A DNA stretch of 64,000 nucleotides from Heyndrickxia oleronia (lineage in GTDB: Bacteria; Bacillota; Bacilli; Bacillales; Bacillaceae_C): positions 2,822,001 to 2,886,000 of the forward strand of contig NZ_CP065424.1 of assembly GCF_017809215.1 (NCBI RefSeq). Reading direction: 5' to 3'. The notes under the pieces were generated by a model, which searched no databases, was not told the DNA's origin, and saw nothing but the letters and a program-made list of their open reading frames with translations. Position 1 is the stretch's first letter. Each line of letters opens with the position of its first letter. Shown in pieces: positions 8,422-17,187 of this stretch. A program made the translations under genes and the position numbers.

Positions 8422-8676
8422 CTCTCATTCCACTCCCGTCAAACATTATTAATCTGTTTTTAAGTCAAAAATAGACTAGAATTAATAAAACTGAACACTT
8501 ATTAACTTCTTTAACTTTCATGATAATCCTCCGATTCGGAACTACTTTAAAAAAAAATTATTACTAATGTATAAACCAATTATTTGTTCACTCTATCTAT
8601 ATATGCATGATATATACAAATATATATAATGGTAATTTAGAAAATCATGTTTTCATTAAGCTTTTTAAACATTAAA
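8422..8676. other. AT-rich intergenic region
   Basis: This is the upstream region of the GNAT gene at 7993-8421, which is read leftward. It is very AT-rich, including a TATATA-type tract near 8595-8630. No gene, repeat or confident promoter was recognised. Confidence 0.5.
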
Positions 8677-8707
8677 AATAGCAACGCTACATGATAGCGT
8701 TGCTATT
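8677..8707 (-). terminator. Strong intrinsic terminator of the isochorismatase-like gene
   Basis: Perfect 13-bp stem AATAGCAACGCTA/TAGCGTTGCTATT with a 5-nt loop; read leftward it is followed by a T-rich tail. It lies about 50 bases beyond the stop at 8759. Confidence 0.85.
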
Positions 8708-8758
8708 CACTCACTCTTATATATCGATGGGTGATACCAATTCCTATACGATATTATA

Positions 8759-9316
8759 TTACCTATATGAATCATGGGTTGGATTAAATAAGTCTTCCTC
8801 TGCATTTCTGACAATTGAAAAGTGCTCAACATTATAATGTCCATGTAGAGTTTGATTATGGTGCCCTATAATTTGCTCCGCACTTAAAATAGAACTATCG
8901 ACTGTTGAATGGCCATCACCTACTAGTGTAACGTCCATGCCACTTATAGTCGCTGTTCTTACAGCACTATCTATACAGTGCTGGGTTGAGCATCCCATTA
9001 TAACAACATGCCCAATTTCTTGAGATTTTAAATGTTTTAGAAGTCCTGTCCCATGGAATGCATTCGTTGTAGATTTATCGAAAATTTTTGCCTCGATTGG
9101 AACTTTAATTTGTTCATGAACTTGGAACCCTTTTCCCTTACCCTCTGCGACATCCAAATCTCTTACAAATACTATTGGTACTTCTAATTGTATTGCTTTA
9201 TCAATAACTAGATTAATATTTTTAATTAGCCTTTCCTTTTTAAAAACCGCACTTTCTTTTTGATTTCCATCTATTAATTCCTGTTGAGCATCAATAATTA
9301 ATAATGTTTGCTTCAA
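8759..9316 (-). CDS. Isochorismatase-like cysteine hydrolase
   Basis: 185 residues from TTG at 9314-9316, preceded by AAAGGGGAAA; the longer frame to 9334 starts with another TTG that contains no upstream site. The D-K-C catalytic set is visible: Asp in LLIIDAQQEL (residue 9), Lys in VPIEAKIFDKSTTNAF, and Cys in VIMGCSTQHCIDSAVR. Such enzymes hydrolyse amide or ester bonds in nicotinamide-like or vinyl ether substrates; the specific substrate is unknown. A second, divergent paralogue is at 41095-41649. A 16-bp inverted repeat and a tiny ORF lie in its upstream region. Confidence 0.85.
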   Translation of the reverse strand: MKQTLLIIDAQQELIDGNQKESAVFKKERLIKNINLVIDKAIQLEVPIVFVRDLDVAEGKGKGFQVHEQIKVPIEAKIFDKSTTNAFHGTGLLKHLKSQEIGHVVIMGCSTQHCIDSAVRTATISGMDVTLVGDGHSTVDSSILSAEQIIGHHNQTLHGHYNVEHFSIVRNAEEDLFNPTHDSYR

Positions 9317-9350
9317 ATCAATTTCCCCTTTCAATGTAGGGAAACGCTGG

Positions 9351-9443
9351 ATAATAATTTATTTAGACGTTTTCCCCTTAATTCTATTTACATCTATATA
9401 TCTTTTGTTATTCATAATATCTACCCCCTAAATAAATTATTAT
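9351..9443. repeat. 16-bp perfect inverted repeat flanking a tiny ORF
   Basis: ATAATAATTTATTTAG (9351-9366) is the exact reverse complement of 9428-9443, with 61 bases between. On the minus strand an 18-codon frame (ATG at 9413-9415, stop 9359-9361) follows an AGGGGG ribosome-like site, and its stop falls in one arm. It is 43 bases upstream of the isochorismatase-like gene, so it could be a leader or a small mobile remnant. Confidence 0.4.
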
Positions 9444-9807
9444 CTAAAAATTCATTTCCTTAAAAATTATTAGACTTTATAATTTTAACACAACCTTATC
9501 TAAAATTACACTAAAATGGTTATGAATTTTCTGATTACAATCACAAAAATCTGTTCATTAATATGTTAATATTCGCCTTCACCAAACTAAATTTCGGAAT
9601 TAAGCAGGAATATTTGTATAGGTGGCTGGAGAGTTGTTTTATAACTATTCCATTAAAAGAGGTATAAATTTTTTTCTTTAAGATAAATATTATTGATAAA
9701 AAACTATATCAAACAGTGTGAATATAGAGTCTAGAAGCAAGAGTCTTTTCCTGTTATAGGTAGTAATAATTTGTAAATCTTTAAAAAGGTTAAACACGAA
9801 ATATATT
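9444..9807. other. Intergenic region without a recognised gene
   Basis: AT-rich sequence between the isochorismatase-like gene's upstream region and the terminator of the ProP-like gene. Frames are short and lack ribosome sites; no repeat of the element family was seen here. Confidence 0.5.
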
Positions 9808-9851
9808 AAGAAATGGAAAGTAGTTAAAATTCAACTTTCCATTTCTTTTTT
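9808..9851. terminator. Terminator-like hairpin beyond the ProP-like gene
   Basis: 14-bp stem AAGAAATGGAAAGT/ACTTTCCATTTCTT (9808-9821 and 9834-9847). The cleaner T run lies on the plus-strand side (TTTTTT), but the only nearby gene end is the leftward ProP-like gene at 9891, for which it would serve with a weaker U tract. Confidence 0.6.
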
Positions 9852-9890
9852 AATCGTCCCATCATTTTATTTACTGGCTTTCAATTCATG

Positions 9891-11381
9891 CTATTTTTCA
9901 TTTTCCGAATCAGCGATTTTTTCCTCAATATTAATTTTTTCCTCTTTCCACCACAAGGCTTCGCCCGGATCCTCAAGAATTTCAACAACTTCTTGTTTTT
10001 CCTCCACTGCTGGAGCAGAACCCCGTAGTGCTTTGCCAGTGGTTTCCTTCACAAAAAACATTGTTAAAATGCCAATTATGCAAGCTGCCATAATATAATA
10101 TGCCGGAACCATTGGGTTTTCTGTTATTTTTATAAGCCAAGACATAACCAATGGAGTGGTTCCACCAAATAAAGATACGGAAATATTAAAAGTAATAGCC
10201 AATGCAACATATCTTACTTCTGTAAAGAATAATGAAGGAAGCATGGACGGCATGGTTGCTTCGAAAGTTGCTAAAAGAACAGCTAAAATCAAAAGTCCAA
10301 AAAACACGGTCACATGGCTACCACTACCAATCATCTTGAATGATGGGATTGAAAGAATAACTAAGCCAATTAAACCTCCTAAAATAAGACGTTTATTCCC
10401 AACCCGATCACTAATAAAGCCCATGAGTAAAACGATCGGAATCATAATAAACATAATAATAAGAATGAACAATAGCCCCATCGTTTCTCCATAACCTAAA
10501 ACAACATTTAAATAAGAGGGCATATATGATAACAACATATAGTCAACTACATTGAAAAATAAAACTAAAACTACCCCTTTAAGTAGTTGCGGCCAATGAT
10601 AAAGGAAGACTTTTTTTATTAGCCCTTTTTCATTTTCTTTATGTTTCCCTTCACTCATTGCTTCAAATACAGGTGTTTCCTCCAAATTGTTTCTCAAATA
10701 AAGACCTATTAGTCCCATGGGAGCAGCAATAAAAAATGGAATACGCCAACCCCAATCAAGCATTTTTTCAGGACCAAGTATGTAACTAAGAATAGTTACT
10801 ATGGCTGATCCACCAATATATCCAGCTAATGTTCCAACTTCTAAACCGCTTGAAAAAAAACCTCTTTTTTTATCGGGAGAGGATTCCGCGATGAACGTCA
10901 TAGCACCAGAATATTCACCACCAGCTGAAAACCCCTGAACTAATCTTGCTATAAGTAAAAGTATGGGAGCTAGATTTCCAATCCTTTCATAACTCGGTAT
11001 CAAACCCATACATAAAGTAGAAAAAGACATCAACACTAATGTGATCGTTAATATCTTTTTTCTTCCTAACTTATCACCCAGCATTCCAAAAAACATCCCA
11101 CCTATGGGACGAACGAGGAACGCTACAGCAAAAGTAGCAAACGAAAACACTAATTGGAGAGGCCCGCTTGTGCCTGAAAAGAACACTTTACCTATTGTCA
11201 CTGCCAGATAAGAGTAGATTCCAAAATCAAACCACTCCATCGCATTACCAAGGGCAGTAGCCACCACTGCTTTTTTTGCCGCTGTTGTATCTACAATTGT
11301 AATATCATCTTTTTTTAATTTTCTTTCCGATTTTTTTCTAAACCCTGTCCACTTTTTCACATTATCAACCAATTGTTTCAC
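9891..11381 (-). CDS. MFS transporter, ProP-like (proline/betaine or organic-acid:H+ symporter)
   Basis: About 496 residues. The metabolite:H+ symporter family is indicated by GNAMEWFDFGIYSYLAVTIG in TM1, the loop 2-3 motif GMLGDKLGRKKIL, and ARLVQGFSAGGEYSGAMTF in TM4-5. Twelve hydrophobic spans are evident. The C-terminal tail is long and acidic, with DPGEALWWKEE, and is seen in Bacillus proteins usually annotated ProP; uptake of proline or glycine betaine is therefore likely but not proven. The GTG at 11379-11381 has no clear site, whereas TTG at 11370-11372 is preceded by AGGTGA, so the true start may be three codons in. Confidence 0.8.
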   Translation of the reverse strand: MKQLVDNVKKWTGFRKKSERKLKKDDITIVDTTAAKKAVVATALGNAMEWFDFGIYSYLAVTIGKVFFSGTSGPLQLVFSFATFAVAFLVRPIGGMFFGMLGDKLGRKKILTITLVLMSFSTLCMGLIPSYERIGNLAPILLLIARLVQGFSAGGEYSGAMTFIAESSPDKKRGFFSSGLEVGTLAGYIGGSAIVTILSYILGPEKMLDWGWRIPFFIAAPMGLIGLYLRNNLEETPVFEAMSEGKHKENEKGLIKKVFLYHWPQLLKGVVLVLFFNVVDYMLLSYMPSYLNVVLGYGETMGLLFILIIMFIMIPIVLLMGFISDRVGNKRLILGGLIGLVILSIPSFKMIGSGSHVTVFFGLLILAVLLATFEATMPSMLPSLFFTEVRYVALAITFNISVSLFGGTTPLVMSWLIKITENPMVPAYYIMAACIIGILTMFFVKETTGKALRGSAPAVEEKQEVVEILEDPGEALWWKEEKINIEEKIADSENEK

Positions 11382-11523
11382 CTAAATTCTTATTGATAAT
11401 CAAATCTTAATGTTATTTTGAACTTGCATCTCCATTGCTATTCAGATGGAATTATTATGAATATTAATTTGTCTAATACGACACAAATTTTGAACATATT
11501 TTTTCTATAAAGGGGCTAGCAAA

Positions 11524-11557
11524 ACAGAAAAAAGGACCCCGTAAGAAAGTAGGTCCT
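11524..11557 (-). terminator. Terminator of the DUF-unknown membrane-anchored protein gene
   Basis: Stem AGGACC/GGTCCT (11533-11538 and 11552-11557) read leftward and followed by TTTTTTT-rich sequence. It lies 16 bases past the stop at 11574. Confidence 0.7.
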
Positions 11558-11573
11558 ATTTAAATAAGAAATA

Positions 11574-12020
11574 TTAATTTTCTTTATATTGAACAGTTTT
11601 CTTTATGTAATCCGCATCATCTTCATCAATTCTATAATATTCGGTTTGTTCCCAACCTTCTGCAATCCTTTCGCCAATAATGGCACCCTCTTTAGTAAAC
11701 CAAAGCTTAGAATCAATTAACTCCACTGATTGTTTGGGACTCGTTACACGAATATAAATGTCAGGAGTATCCTGTTCTAGATAAAGAATCTCTATTTTTT
11801 CTTTATGTAAATAAATCATAAGAAAATTATCTATAATTTCCTGGTTATCCACATCTGTAAATACATTTTGATAATCAATTCGATCTGGGTAATCACTGTG
11901 GTTATATCCGATTCTGATTTCCCGAGAAACTTTACTATTTTTGATATTCCCAATAAAGTAACCACTCAAAAATATGATAATAACAACGATAATAACATAT
12001 ATTATTTTTAACGATTTCAT
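11574..12020 (-). CDS. Membrane-anchored protein of unknown function
   Basis: 148 residues with a clear ribosome site (AAAGGGGGGGAAAC). Residues 5-25 (KIIYVIIVVIIIFLSGYFIG) form one N-terminal membrane anchor; the remaining 120 residues are polar and Tyr/Asp/Glu-rich and would be extracytoplasmic by the positive-inside rule (Lys flank at residues 2 and 5). No lipobox. I do not recognise the soluble domain. It has its own terminator and stands divergent from the lipoprotein gene at 12318. Confidence 0.65.
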   Translation of the reverse strand: MKSLKIIYVIIVVIIIFLSGYFIGNIKNSKVSREIRIGYNHSDYPDRIDYQNVFTDVDNQEIIDNFLMIYLHKEKIEILYLEQDTPDIYIRVTSPKQSVELIDSKLWFTKEGAIIGERIAEGWEQTEYYRIDEDDADYIKKTVQYKEN

Positions 12021-12230
12021 GTTTCCCCCCCTTTAATTTTACTTAATTTTACAATAATTTATACCAAATGTCCTTACTCATTGGAAAAAGTATTAATCCC
12101 ATAAAATTAGATCTTGTACGATTACATATTTTACCGAAGGATTTCATTTCCATCCTTTAAAGAGAAATTACTACATTTTCTATTGAAAATATAGAAATAA
12201 TTTGAAATAATGGAAATAATAACTCTCAGG

Positions 12231-12292
12231 CTGAAGACCGCTACACCTTTTATTTCACTAAGAAAAGAACAACAAACTATACGAAAACAGCC
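12231..12292. repeat. Internally deleted copy of the GGCT-end MITE-like family
   Basis: GAAGACCGCTACACC...TCACTAAGAAAAGAAC is followed directly by CAACAAACTATACGAAAAC and AGCC. Reverse-complemented, these parts match the middle (about 62400-62455) and the left end (62349-62372) of the copy at 62349-62511, with the internal portion missing. It forms the upstream region of the lipoprotein gene. Confidence 0.6.
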
Positions 12293-12317
12293 TAAATTGA
12301 TTAGAAGGGAGAGGAAA

Positions 12318-12926
12318 ATGCGAAACGTTAAGGTATATTGCTCTCTTTTTATTTTTACTTTATTGTTAACTGGATGTGCGAGTCTTGAAAAAGAGAAACC
12401 ATTATCAAATGAGCTAATAATAGAGCCATATAATGTGAATGACAAAGAAAGCTTGCTGATTAGTAGAACAGGTATCAAGTTTATTGAATATTTTCAGTTA
12501 AATGGTACTTTGGAGACAGGTGATGATTTACAATTTTCTGTAGAGGTATATAAAAACGGAGAACTTGAAGAAGAAATGCTAAATACTTCAAATGAACCAA
12601 AAGCAAAATTTAAAGATCAACTTATTTCCTTTGGAATAAGTGACAGTAGTGACAAAGACTCATCTTTACAATTAATAGCAGGTATACCTTCTGGACTTGC
12701 TATAACGAATTACTCAAGTCATATGACATCGGCTAGTTTCAATAATCTATTGCATAAAAAAATTGTGTTAAAGAAAAATACTCCCGTATATTTAGCAGCG
12801 TGGGTCGGTACTACAAAAAATGTTCTTAGGTCTGTTGACAGCGAAAATGGCATACTACCCAAAGGTATTAAAGAAGTCGAAGCAGCACTTTTATACAGAG
12901 TTTTATTAACGGATAAAAAGAAGTAA
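12318..12926 (+). CDS. Putative lipoprotein of unknown function
   Basis: 202 residues from ATG at 12318, after AAGGGAGAGG. An upstream in-frame extension to 12210 runs through the repeat element and is rejected. The signal peptide has a hydrophobic core (about 8-17) and lipobox LLTGC with lipidated Cys20, so the protein should be anchored on the outer face of the membrane. The mature part (21-202) is beta-rich looking with FSVEVYKNGELEEEML and ends VEAALLYRVLLTDKKK. No enzymatic motif was seen and I do not recognise a named domain. Confidence 0.75.
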   Translation: MRNVKVYCSLFIFTLLLTGCASLEKEKPLSNELIIEPYNVNDKESLLISRTGIKFIEYFQLNGTLETGDDLQFSVEVYKNGELEEEMLNTSNEPKAKFKDQLISFGISDSSDKDSSLQLIAGIPSGLAITNYSSHMTSASFNNLLHKKIVLKKNTPVYLAAWVGTTKNVLRSVDSENGILPKGIKEVEAALLYRVLLTDKKK

Positions 12927-13041
12927 TATTTTTTATCCCCTGTTGATACTCATATAAACACTCAAATTATATACAGATATCGTCAGCTTAAATTAATTTA
13001 GTAAGGATTAAACAATTTATACATTAATATATATTCAACTA

Positions 13042-13088
13042 AATAAACCGTCATTTTGATCAAGTTACTTCCAAAATAACGGTTTATT
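13042..13088. terminator. Bidirectional-type hairpin between convergent genes
   Basis: AATAAACCG/CGGTTTATT (13042-13050 and 13080-13088) with an inner ATTTTG/CAAAAT pairing. It lies between the lipoprotein gene (+) and the leftward gene ending at 13208. No long U tract, so confidence is modest. Confidence 0.5.
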
Positions 13089-13207
13089 AAGTGATGAATA
13101 AAGGACGAATGGTATATTTCTTTAATGTCTTAACACTTCATTTTCTATATTTATTAAGTAGATTTTGAAATCTTAAACAAAAAAGCTGGATTTCGTTTTT
13201 GCCTACG

Positions 13208-13672
13208 TTAATATTCTCCTTTAATGACAAAGTATGAGCCACGGATAGTTCCAGCTAATTTAGATTTCTGCCGAGCAAACTTAAACTTCCCTTCTAACTC
13301 CTTTGGTACTTCCATCCCCTCTGATAGCTTAAAACCAACAGCCCGCTTCTTAGGGTCATCAACCGTATACATAACATTGACCGAAAGACCATCCTCATAA
13401 AAGACGTAAGCCATTTTGATATTTTCCACTTGAAAACGCGACGTTTCTAAAGGTTTGGCTGTAAATTCAATATCACGTTCTTCTTTCAAAATTCGGTTCA
13501 CATAATCAAGGGTATCCTGACTTTCGCTAGCTGGTACAACCGTAAACTCATGCTTATATTTGTTCATAAAGTAACGTGCTTCATTCGCACGTAAACCAGC
13601 AAGTGCTTCTGCTACTGGTGAAGACTCCAAACCAACTATAGACACATTTTTGAAATCAACAGTATATCCCAT
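13208..13672 (-). CDS. Uncharacterised protein in the GyrI-like/WYL-regulator cassette
   Basis: 154 residues, ATG after a perfect AAAGGAG. Soluble, no signal peptide. It contains SPVAEALAGLRANEARYFMNKYKHEFTVVP and KKRAVGFKLSEGMEVP, with the C-terminal GTIRGSYFVIKGEY. I recognise similar genes beside GyrI-like proteins in Bacillus genomes but no function. It follows the GyrI-like gene by 19 bases on the same strand and probably shares its promoter at 14229-14256; the divergent YafY/WYL regulator is the likely controller. Confidence 0.7.
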   Translation of the reverse strand: MGYTVDFKNVSIVGLESSPVAEALAGLRANEARYFMNKYKHEFTVVPASESQDTLDYVNRILKEERDIEFTAKPLETSRFQVENIKMAYVFYEDGLSVNVMYTVDDPKKRAVGFKLSEGMEVPKELEGKFKFARQKSKLAGTIRGSYFVIKGEY

Positions 13673-13691
13673 TTCTTTCTCCTTTCATCCT

Positions 13692-14171
13692 TTATTTCTC
13701 AACAACAGGAATCCACATTTCACCATACACTAAACCGTTTCGCTGTCCCATCTCAACCGTTGTATTCGGCCCGCCAACATAGGCAAAGTCTTTTGCTTCT
13801 GCCAGGGCTTGACCAAATGCAATGCCAGTGAGATTATTGCTCAATTCCTCTGCTGTTTTCGCTTCTCCCTTTACAACCAGGTATTTACCCTTAGGAAATT
13901 GGATAACTCTAGATGCCTCTGATAATGATTCCTCTGTCATTACACCAGCATAATGCATCATCTTGTTATTCACTGCTTCGTTTACGGAAAAAATATAGTC
14001 ATTTTTGGCAACGTTTTTTAAAGTTTCAAGTCTTCCATCTTGTTTAACTGCCTGCCAAAAGTCAGCCTTCTCCTTGTTTATGCCAGCATAGTCTGTGTAA
14101 TGGCTCTGAAGCTCAGTTCCTATTCCTAAAACGGTAAAGCTGTCTTTTTCTTCAATGATATAATTTGTCAT
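13692..14171 (-). CDS. GyrI-like (AraC effector-binding) domain protein
   Basis: About 159 residues starting MTNYIIEEKDSFTV. The sequence follows the GyrI/AraC-E effector-binding fold: an N-terminal strand (FTVLGIGTEL), a central FWQAVKQDGRLETL helix, IQFPKGKYLVVKG, and a C-terminal GLVYGEMWIPVVEK strand. Stand-alone members bind small amphipathic molecules and some hydrolyse or sequester them. The ATG at 14171 is preferred over 14183 because AGAGG abuts the latter. First gene of a two-gene unit under a consensus promoter. Confidence 0.8.
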   Translation of the reverse strand: MTNYIIEEKDSFTVLGIGTELQSHYTDYAGINKEKADFWQAVKQDGRLETLKNVAKNDYIFSVNEAVNNKMMHYAGVMTEESLSEASRVIQFPKGKYLVVKGEAKTAEELSNNLTGIAFGQALAEAKDFAYVGGPNTTVEMGQRNGLVYGEMWIPVVEK

Positions 14172-14228
14172 ATTCAAAACCATCCTCTTTTAATAATTTA
14201 TCAAATGACTTTTCTTCTTCACTTGATG

Positions 14229-14265
14229 ATTATATAATAACTTTAAATCATGTCAAAAAATGATA
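14229..14265 (-). promoter_or_regulatory. Consensus promoter with overlapping dyad for the GyrI-like operon
   Basis: Read leftward: TTGACA (14256-14251), 16-bp spacer, TATAAT (14234-14229), a near-perfect sigma-A promoter. ATCAT...ATGAT arms (14248-14265) form a dyad over the -35 element, a suitable place for the divergent regulator at 14282 to bind. Confidence 0.6.
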
Positions 14266-14281
14266 CTGTTTAGGTGAAAAG

Positions 14282-15273
14282 ATGAAAAAAGTTGAACGAA
14301 TAAATATTATCATGCGGTATATCAACAACCGCTCCCACTTTACAATTTCTGAAATCATGCGAGAATTTAATATCTCTCGATCAACAGCGATTAGAGATAT
14401 CAGAGAAATTGAGGCTATGGGAATGCCACTTGTCGCTGAAGTTGGAAGGGATGGGGGGTATTTTGTTATGCACAATTCCGTCCTTCCCGAAGTTCGGTTT
14501 ACCGATAATGAAGTTAAAGCCCTTTTTATTGCTTTTATGGCTACAAGAAATCAACAGCTTCCTTATTTAAAAAGTCGTCATTCTTTAGCCGAAAAATTAC
14601 TTGGCCTTATTTCAGACGACCAGCAGGATGACCTTGTTCTTTTAAATCAAATCCTGCTTTTTGAAGGCACCAACCCAAATAATCCCGACCTACTTGATCT
14701 ATCTGACCTTCCTCATCCGATGTTAGAAAGACTCATTCAGGTCCTTCTTCTGGATAGCTATTTATTGATTACGATCAAAGAAGAAAAGATTTTAAAGTCT
14801 TATCCCATTTATCTTTTGCATCTCTATCGCGAAAAAAGCGTTTGGCTAATTGAGGGCTTTGACTTACAAGATGAACAAAAGAGATTTTTCCTGTTGATCT
14901 TCTCACTGATGTCCAACCCTATTCACCTAAAAATAGATTAAGTAAGAAAAAAATCTTAGAAATAATAAATCAGCAAGAAGAAATATATAACCTGATCCTT
15001 GAACTTGGTCCGGAAGCAATTGCCCAGTACAAAAAATATCACCCAGTAAAAGTTTCCATTTCCTATACTAATCCTTTCCAAACCACAGCCATCCTAAAAA
15101 CTTATATCAATATTAACAAGCTTGATGAATTGACTGAAATGACAAATTGGCTACTTTTTCTAGGTGGGGATATCAAGATTAAGGAATTGCCAAAGGAAAT
15201 CTTAGAAGCTTTAAAAGAGAGATTACAGTTATTCAGTCCACAAGCAGACATTTTTCCAAAGAAAACAGAATAA
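14282..15273 (+). pseudogene. YafY/WYL-family transcriptional regulator, split by a one-base frameshift
   Basis: The first frame (14282-14941, 219 codons) gives an N-terminal winged HTH (MKKVERINIIMRYINNRSHFT, RSTAIRDIREIEAMGMPL) and the start of the ligand-binding part. At the run TTTTTCC (14885-14891) the frame shifts: the same DNA read one base over continues PVDLLTDVQPYSPKNRLSKK and remains open to TAA at 15271-15273, adding about 127 residues of homologous C-terminal sequence. The intact protein would be about 330 residues, normal for YafY regulators. A lost base in a T/C run is the simplest cause. It may be a real inactivation or a sequencing error. Confidence 0.85.
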
Positions 15274-15493
15274 TATTAATGTCTCTTTCGTTAATGGTTA
15301 TTAAAAGTACATAAAGGATAGAATAAGTTGGTTGTTATAGATATCTCTTTTCTATCCTTATCATGTATTTCTCGAACAATAGATTTATGTACCACTTGTG
15401 TTAAACTCAAAAAAGACTGTTAAATAAAGTGATTATATTAAATGTCACACTTTAACCCGACAACAAACATTTAAATGTATCAATAAATAATAT

Positions 15494-16099
15494 CTATTGT
15501 ATAGGTTTATCATTTAGCCCCTTTCCATTAAGAATATGTTGCTGATATTTTTCAATCCTTGACTCACGGGTTTTTGATTGTTTAGGCGATGAAAAATAAA
15601 GAGTATATGCTCTTTGCCGTCCAGGGGTTAATGCCTCAAATGCCGTTTTCAATTCAGGGATTTCATTAAATTTATTCTGAAGTTCCTCTGGAATTTTCAT
15701 TTCTGTATTTTTTTTAAAATTTACTTCTAAACCAGCCTTTTCTACTTGAATAGCTTCATTAATATAAGATTTTAAGATGGTTTCCAATTCAATGATTTCT
15801 TGAACATTAGTAAACCGAATTTGGCGAGCTGCCTGTACATTCTCCGTTTGTTGGATTAGAATTCCATTGGTATCCTGTAACAATGCTCCTTTATGAAATA
15901 AAAGCGCACAGTACTCTTTAAACCCATGTATTAAAACGATGTTTTTAGTCTCATATGTGTAGCAAGGATGCATCCATTTATATTCTTCTGTTAGTCCACA
16001 GTCAAGAACAATCTCTCGCAACTTCAAATATTCTTCTTTCCACTTTTTAGATTTACTAAAAAATTCTTCGACCTTAGGATTCACTTGACTATTAGTCAT
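15494..16099 (-). CDS. YdeI/DUF1801-type protein
   Basis: 201 residues; ATG at 16097-16099 after AGAGGGGTG (a TTG immediately before it is less likely). N-terminal DUF1801-like domain (about 8-115: KWKEEYLKLREIVLDCGLTEEYKWMHPCYTY, LIHGFKEYCALLFHKGALL) and a C-terminal YdeI/OmpD-associated segment (about 135-190: IPEELQNKFNE, TPGRQRAYTLYFSSPKQSKTRESRIEKY). In B. subtilis the YdeI homologue was linked to cationic peptide resistance in some reports; this member's role is not known. Single gene. Confidence 0.8.
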   Translation of the reverse strand: MTNSQVNPKVEEFFSKSKKWKEEYLKLREIVLDCGLTEEYKWMHPCYTYETKNIVLIHGFKEYCALLFHKGALLQDTNGILIQQTENVQAARQIRFTNVQEIIELETILKSYINEAIQVEKAGLEVNFKKNTEMKIPEELQNKFNEIPELKTAFEALTPGRQRAYTLYFSSPKQSKTRESRIEKYQQHILNGKGLNDKPIQ

Positions 16100-16391
16100 C
16101 AAGAAACACCCCTCTAGATTTTTTCAATCAAACGGTTAGGATTGATCGTACTTGAACATTTTCTTTCTAGTCGAATTACATCAAACTTAACTTTACCTAT
16201 ATCCCCCTTGCTGAAAATGGAAGTAACATTTTATTCTGCTTTGCATATATGTAATATACAATTCTCGTAATGTTGAATATTTTCCGTAAGACTATAATAA
16301 AAGCTAAAGATTAATTAGAAATTATATCCATAGGGAAGGATTTCATACCTCTTTTAACTTCAAAAAAGCATGCACTTAAAATAAGATCTAT

Positions 16392-16937
16392 TTATTTGTT
16401 GGTCCACTCTTCCGATAAAATTCCATAGACAACATGGTCTACATAATGGTCATATAACCATTCCGCTTGACGAATACATCCTTCATCTATAAACCCTAAC
16501 CTCTCCGGAATACTTCTACTTTTCTTATTTCCGACCGCAACTCTAATTTCTACTTTATTTAATGCTAATTCTTTAAAAGCATATTCAGTCAATGCTTCAG
16601 CTACTCTTGTCATGATTCCAAAGCCTTGGTATTCTTCACCTAGCCAATACCCTATTTGGGCAGTTTTGTTCGACCAATTGATGTTATTAAATCCTGCAAC
16701 TCCAACGATATTACCTTTAAATAAAATTACTGTATTAATACTTCTATTTTCAGAGAAACCCTTTAAACACATATTGATAAACCCAATAGTATCCTCAAGT
16801 TTTGTTGTAGTATCTAACCAAGGAAGCCATTCTCTTAGATAATTACGTGATGTATCTGTTAATTCAAAAACCCTATTACTATCTTTTAATTCTATTAGTT
16901 TTAATGCTAAATCATCATTTATTTTATGTATAAACAT
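16392..16937 (-). CDS. RimL/YdaF-like GNAT acetyltransferase
   Basis: 181 residues, ATG after GGGGGATCACA. It matches the ribosomal-protein-serine acetyltransferase-like group: N-terminal LIELKDSNRVFELTDTSRNYLREWLPW, central KTAQIGYWLGEEYQGFGIMTRVAEALTEYAF (QGFGIM acetyl-CoA loop), and NKKSRSIPERLGFIDEGCIRQAEW with the family's RxxxxLGF motif. B. subtilis YdaF is the closest family member I know; its physiological substrate is unclear. Stand-alone gene read leftward. Confidence 0.85.
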   Translation of the reverse strand: MFIHKINDDLALKLIELKDSNRVFELTDTSRNYLREWLPWLDTTTKLEDTIGFINMCLKGFSENRSINTVILFKGNIVGVAGFNNINWSNKTAQIGYWLGEEYQGFGIMTRVAEALTEYAFKELALNKVEIRVAVGNKKSRSIPERLGFIDEGCIRQAEWLYDHYVDHVVYGILSEEWTNK

Positions 16938-17140
16938 TGTGATCCCCCGAAGAATTTTGACTTTTTAATTCTCTTTTCTCAAATTCTGTTAACATTTTTA
17001 CTATATTAATTGTATAATCTCACCTCTTTAATTAATATTAATAATATTCTACTATTTAATTATATTTTAGTCAGTTACTTTTACACATATTTACAGCATG
17101 ATGACGCATAATTCTAAATAATTATTAAACAAATTAAAAT

Positions 17141-17169
17141 AAAAAAAGTGCTGCCCAAAAAGGCAACAC
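17141..17169 (-). terminator. Terminator of the adc operon
   Basis: Read leftward, GTGTTGCC (17169-17162) pairs with GGCAGCAC (17155-17148, one G-U pair), followed by TTTTTTT. It lies 19 bases past the stop of the ketopantoate-reductase-like gene. Confidence 0.85.
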
Positions 17170-17187
17170 CATCTACAAAATCATTAT

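Noticed and set aside
12131..12478. Minus-strand ORF overlapping the lipoprotein gene
   Set aside because: Opposite the signal peptide of a well-supported lipoprotein with a ribosome site; no site of its own.
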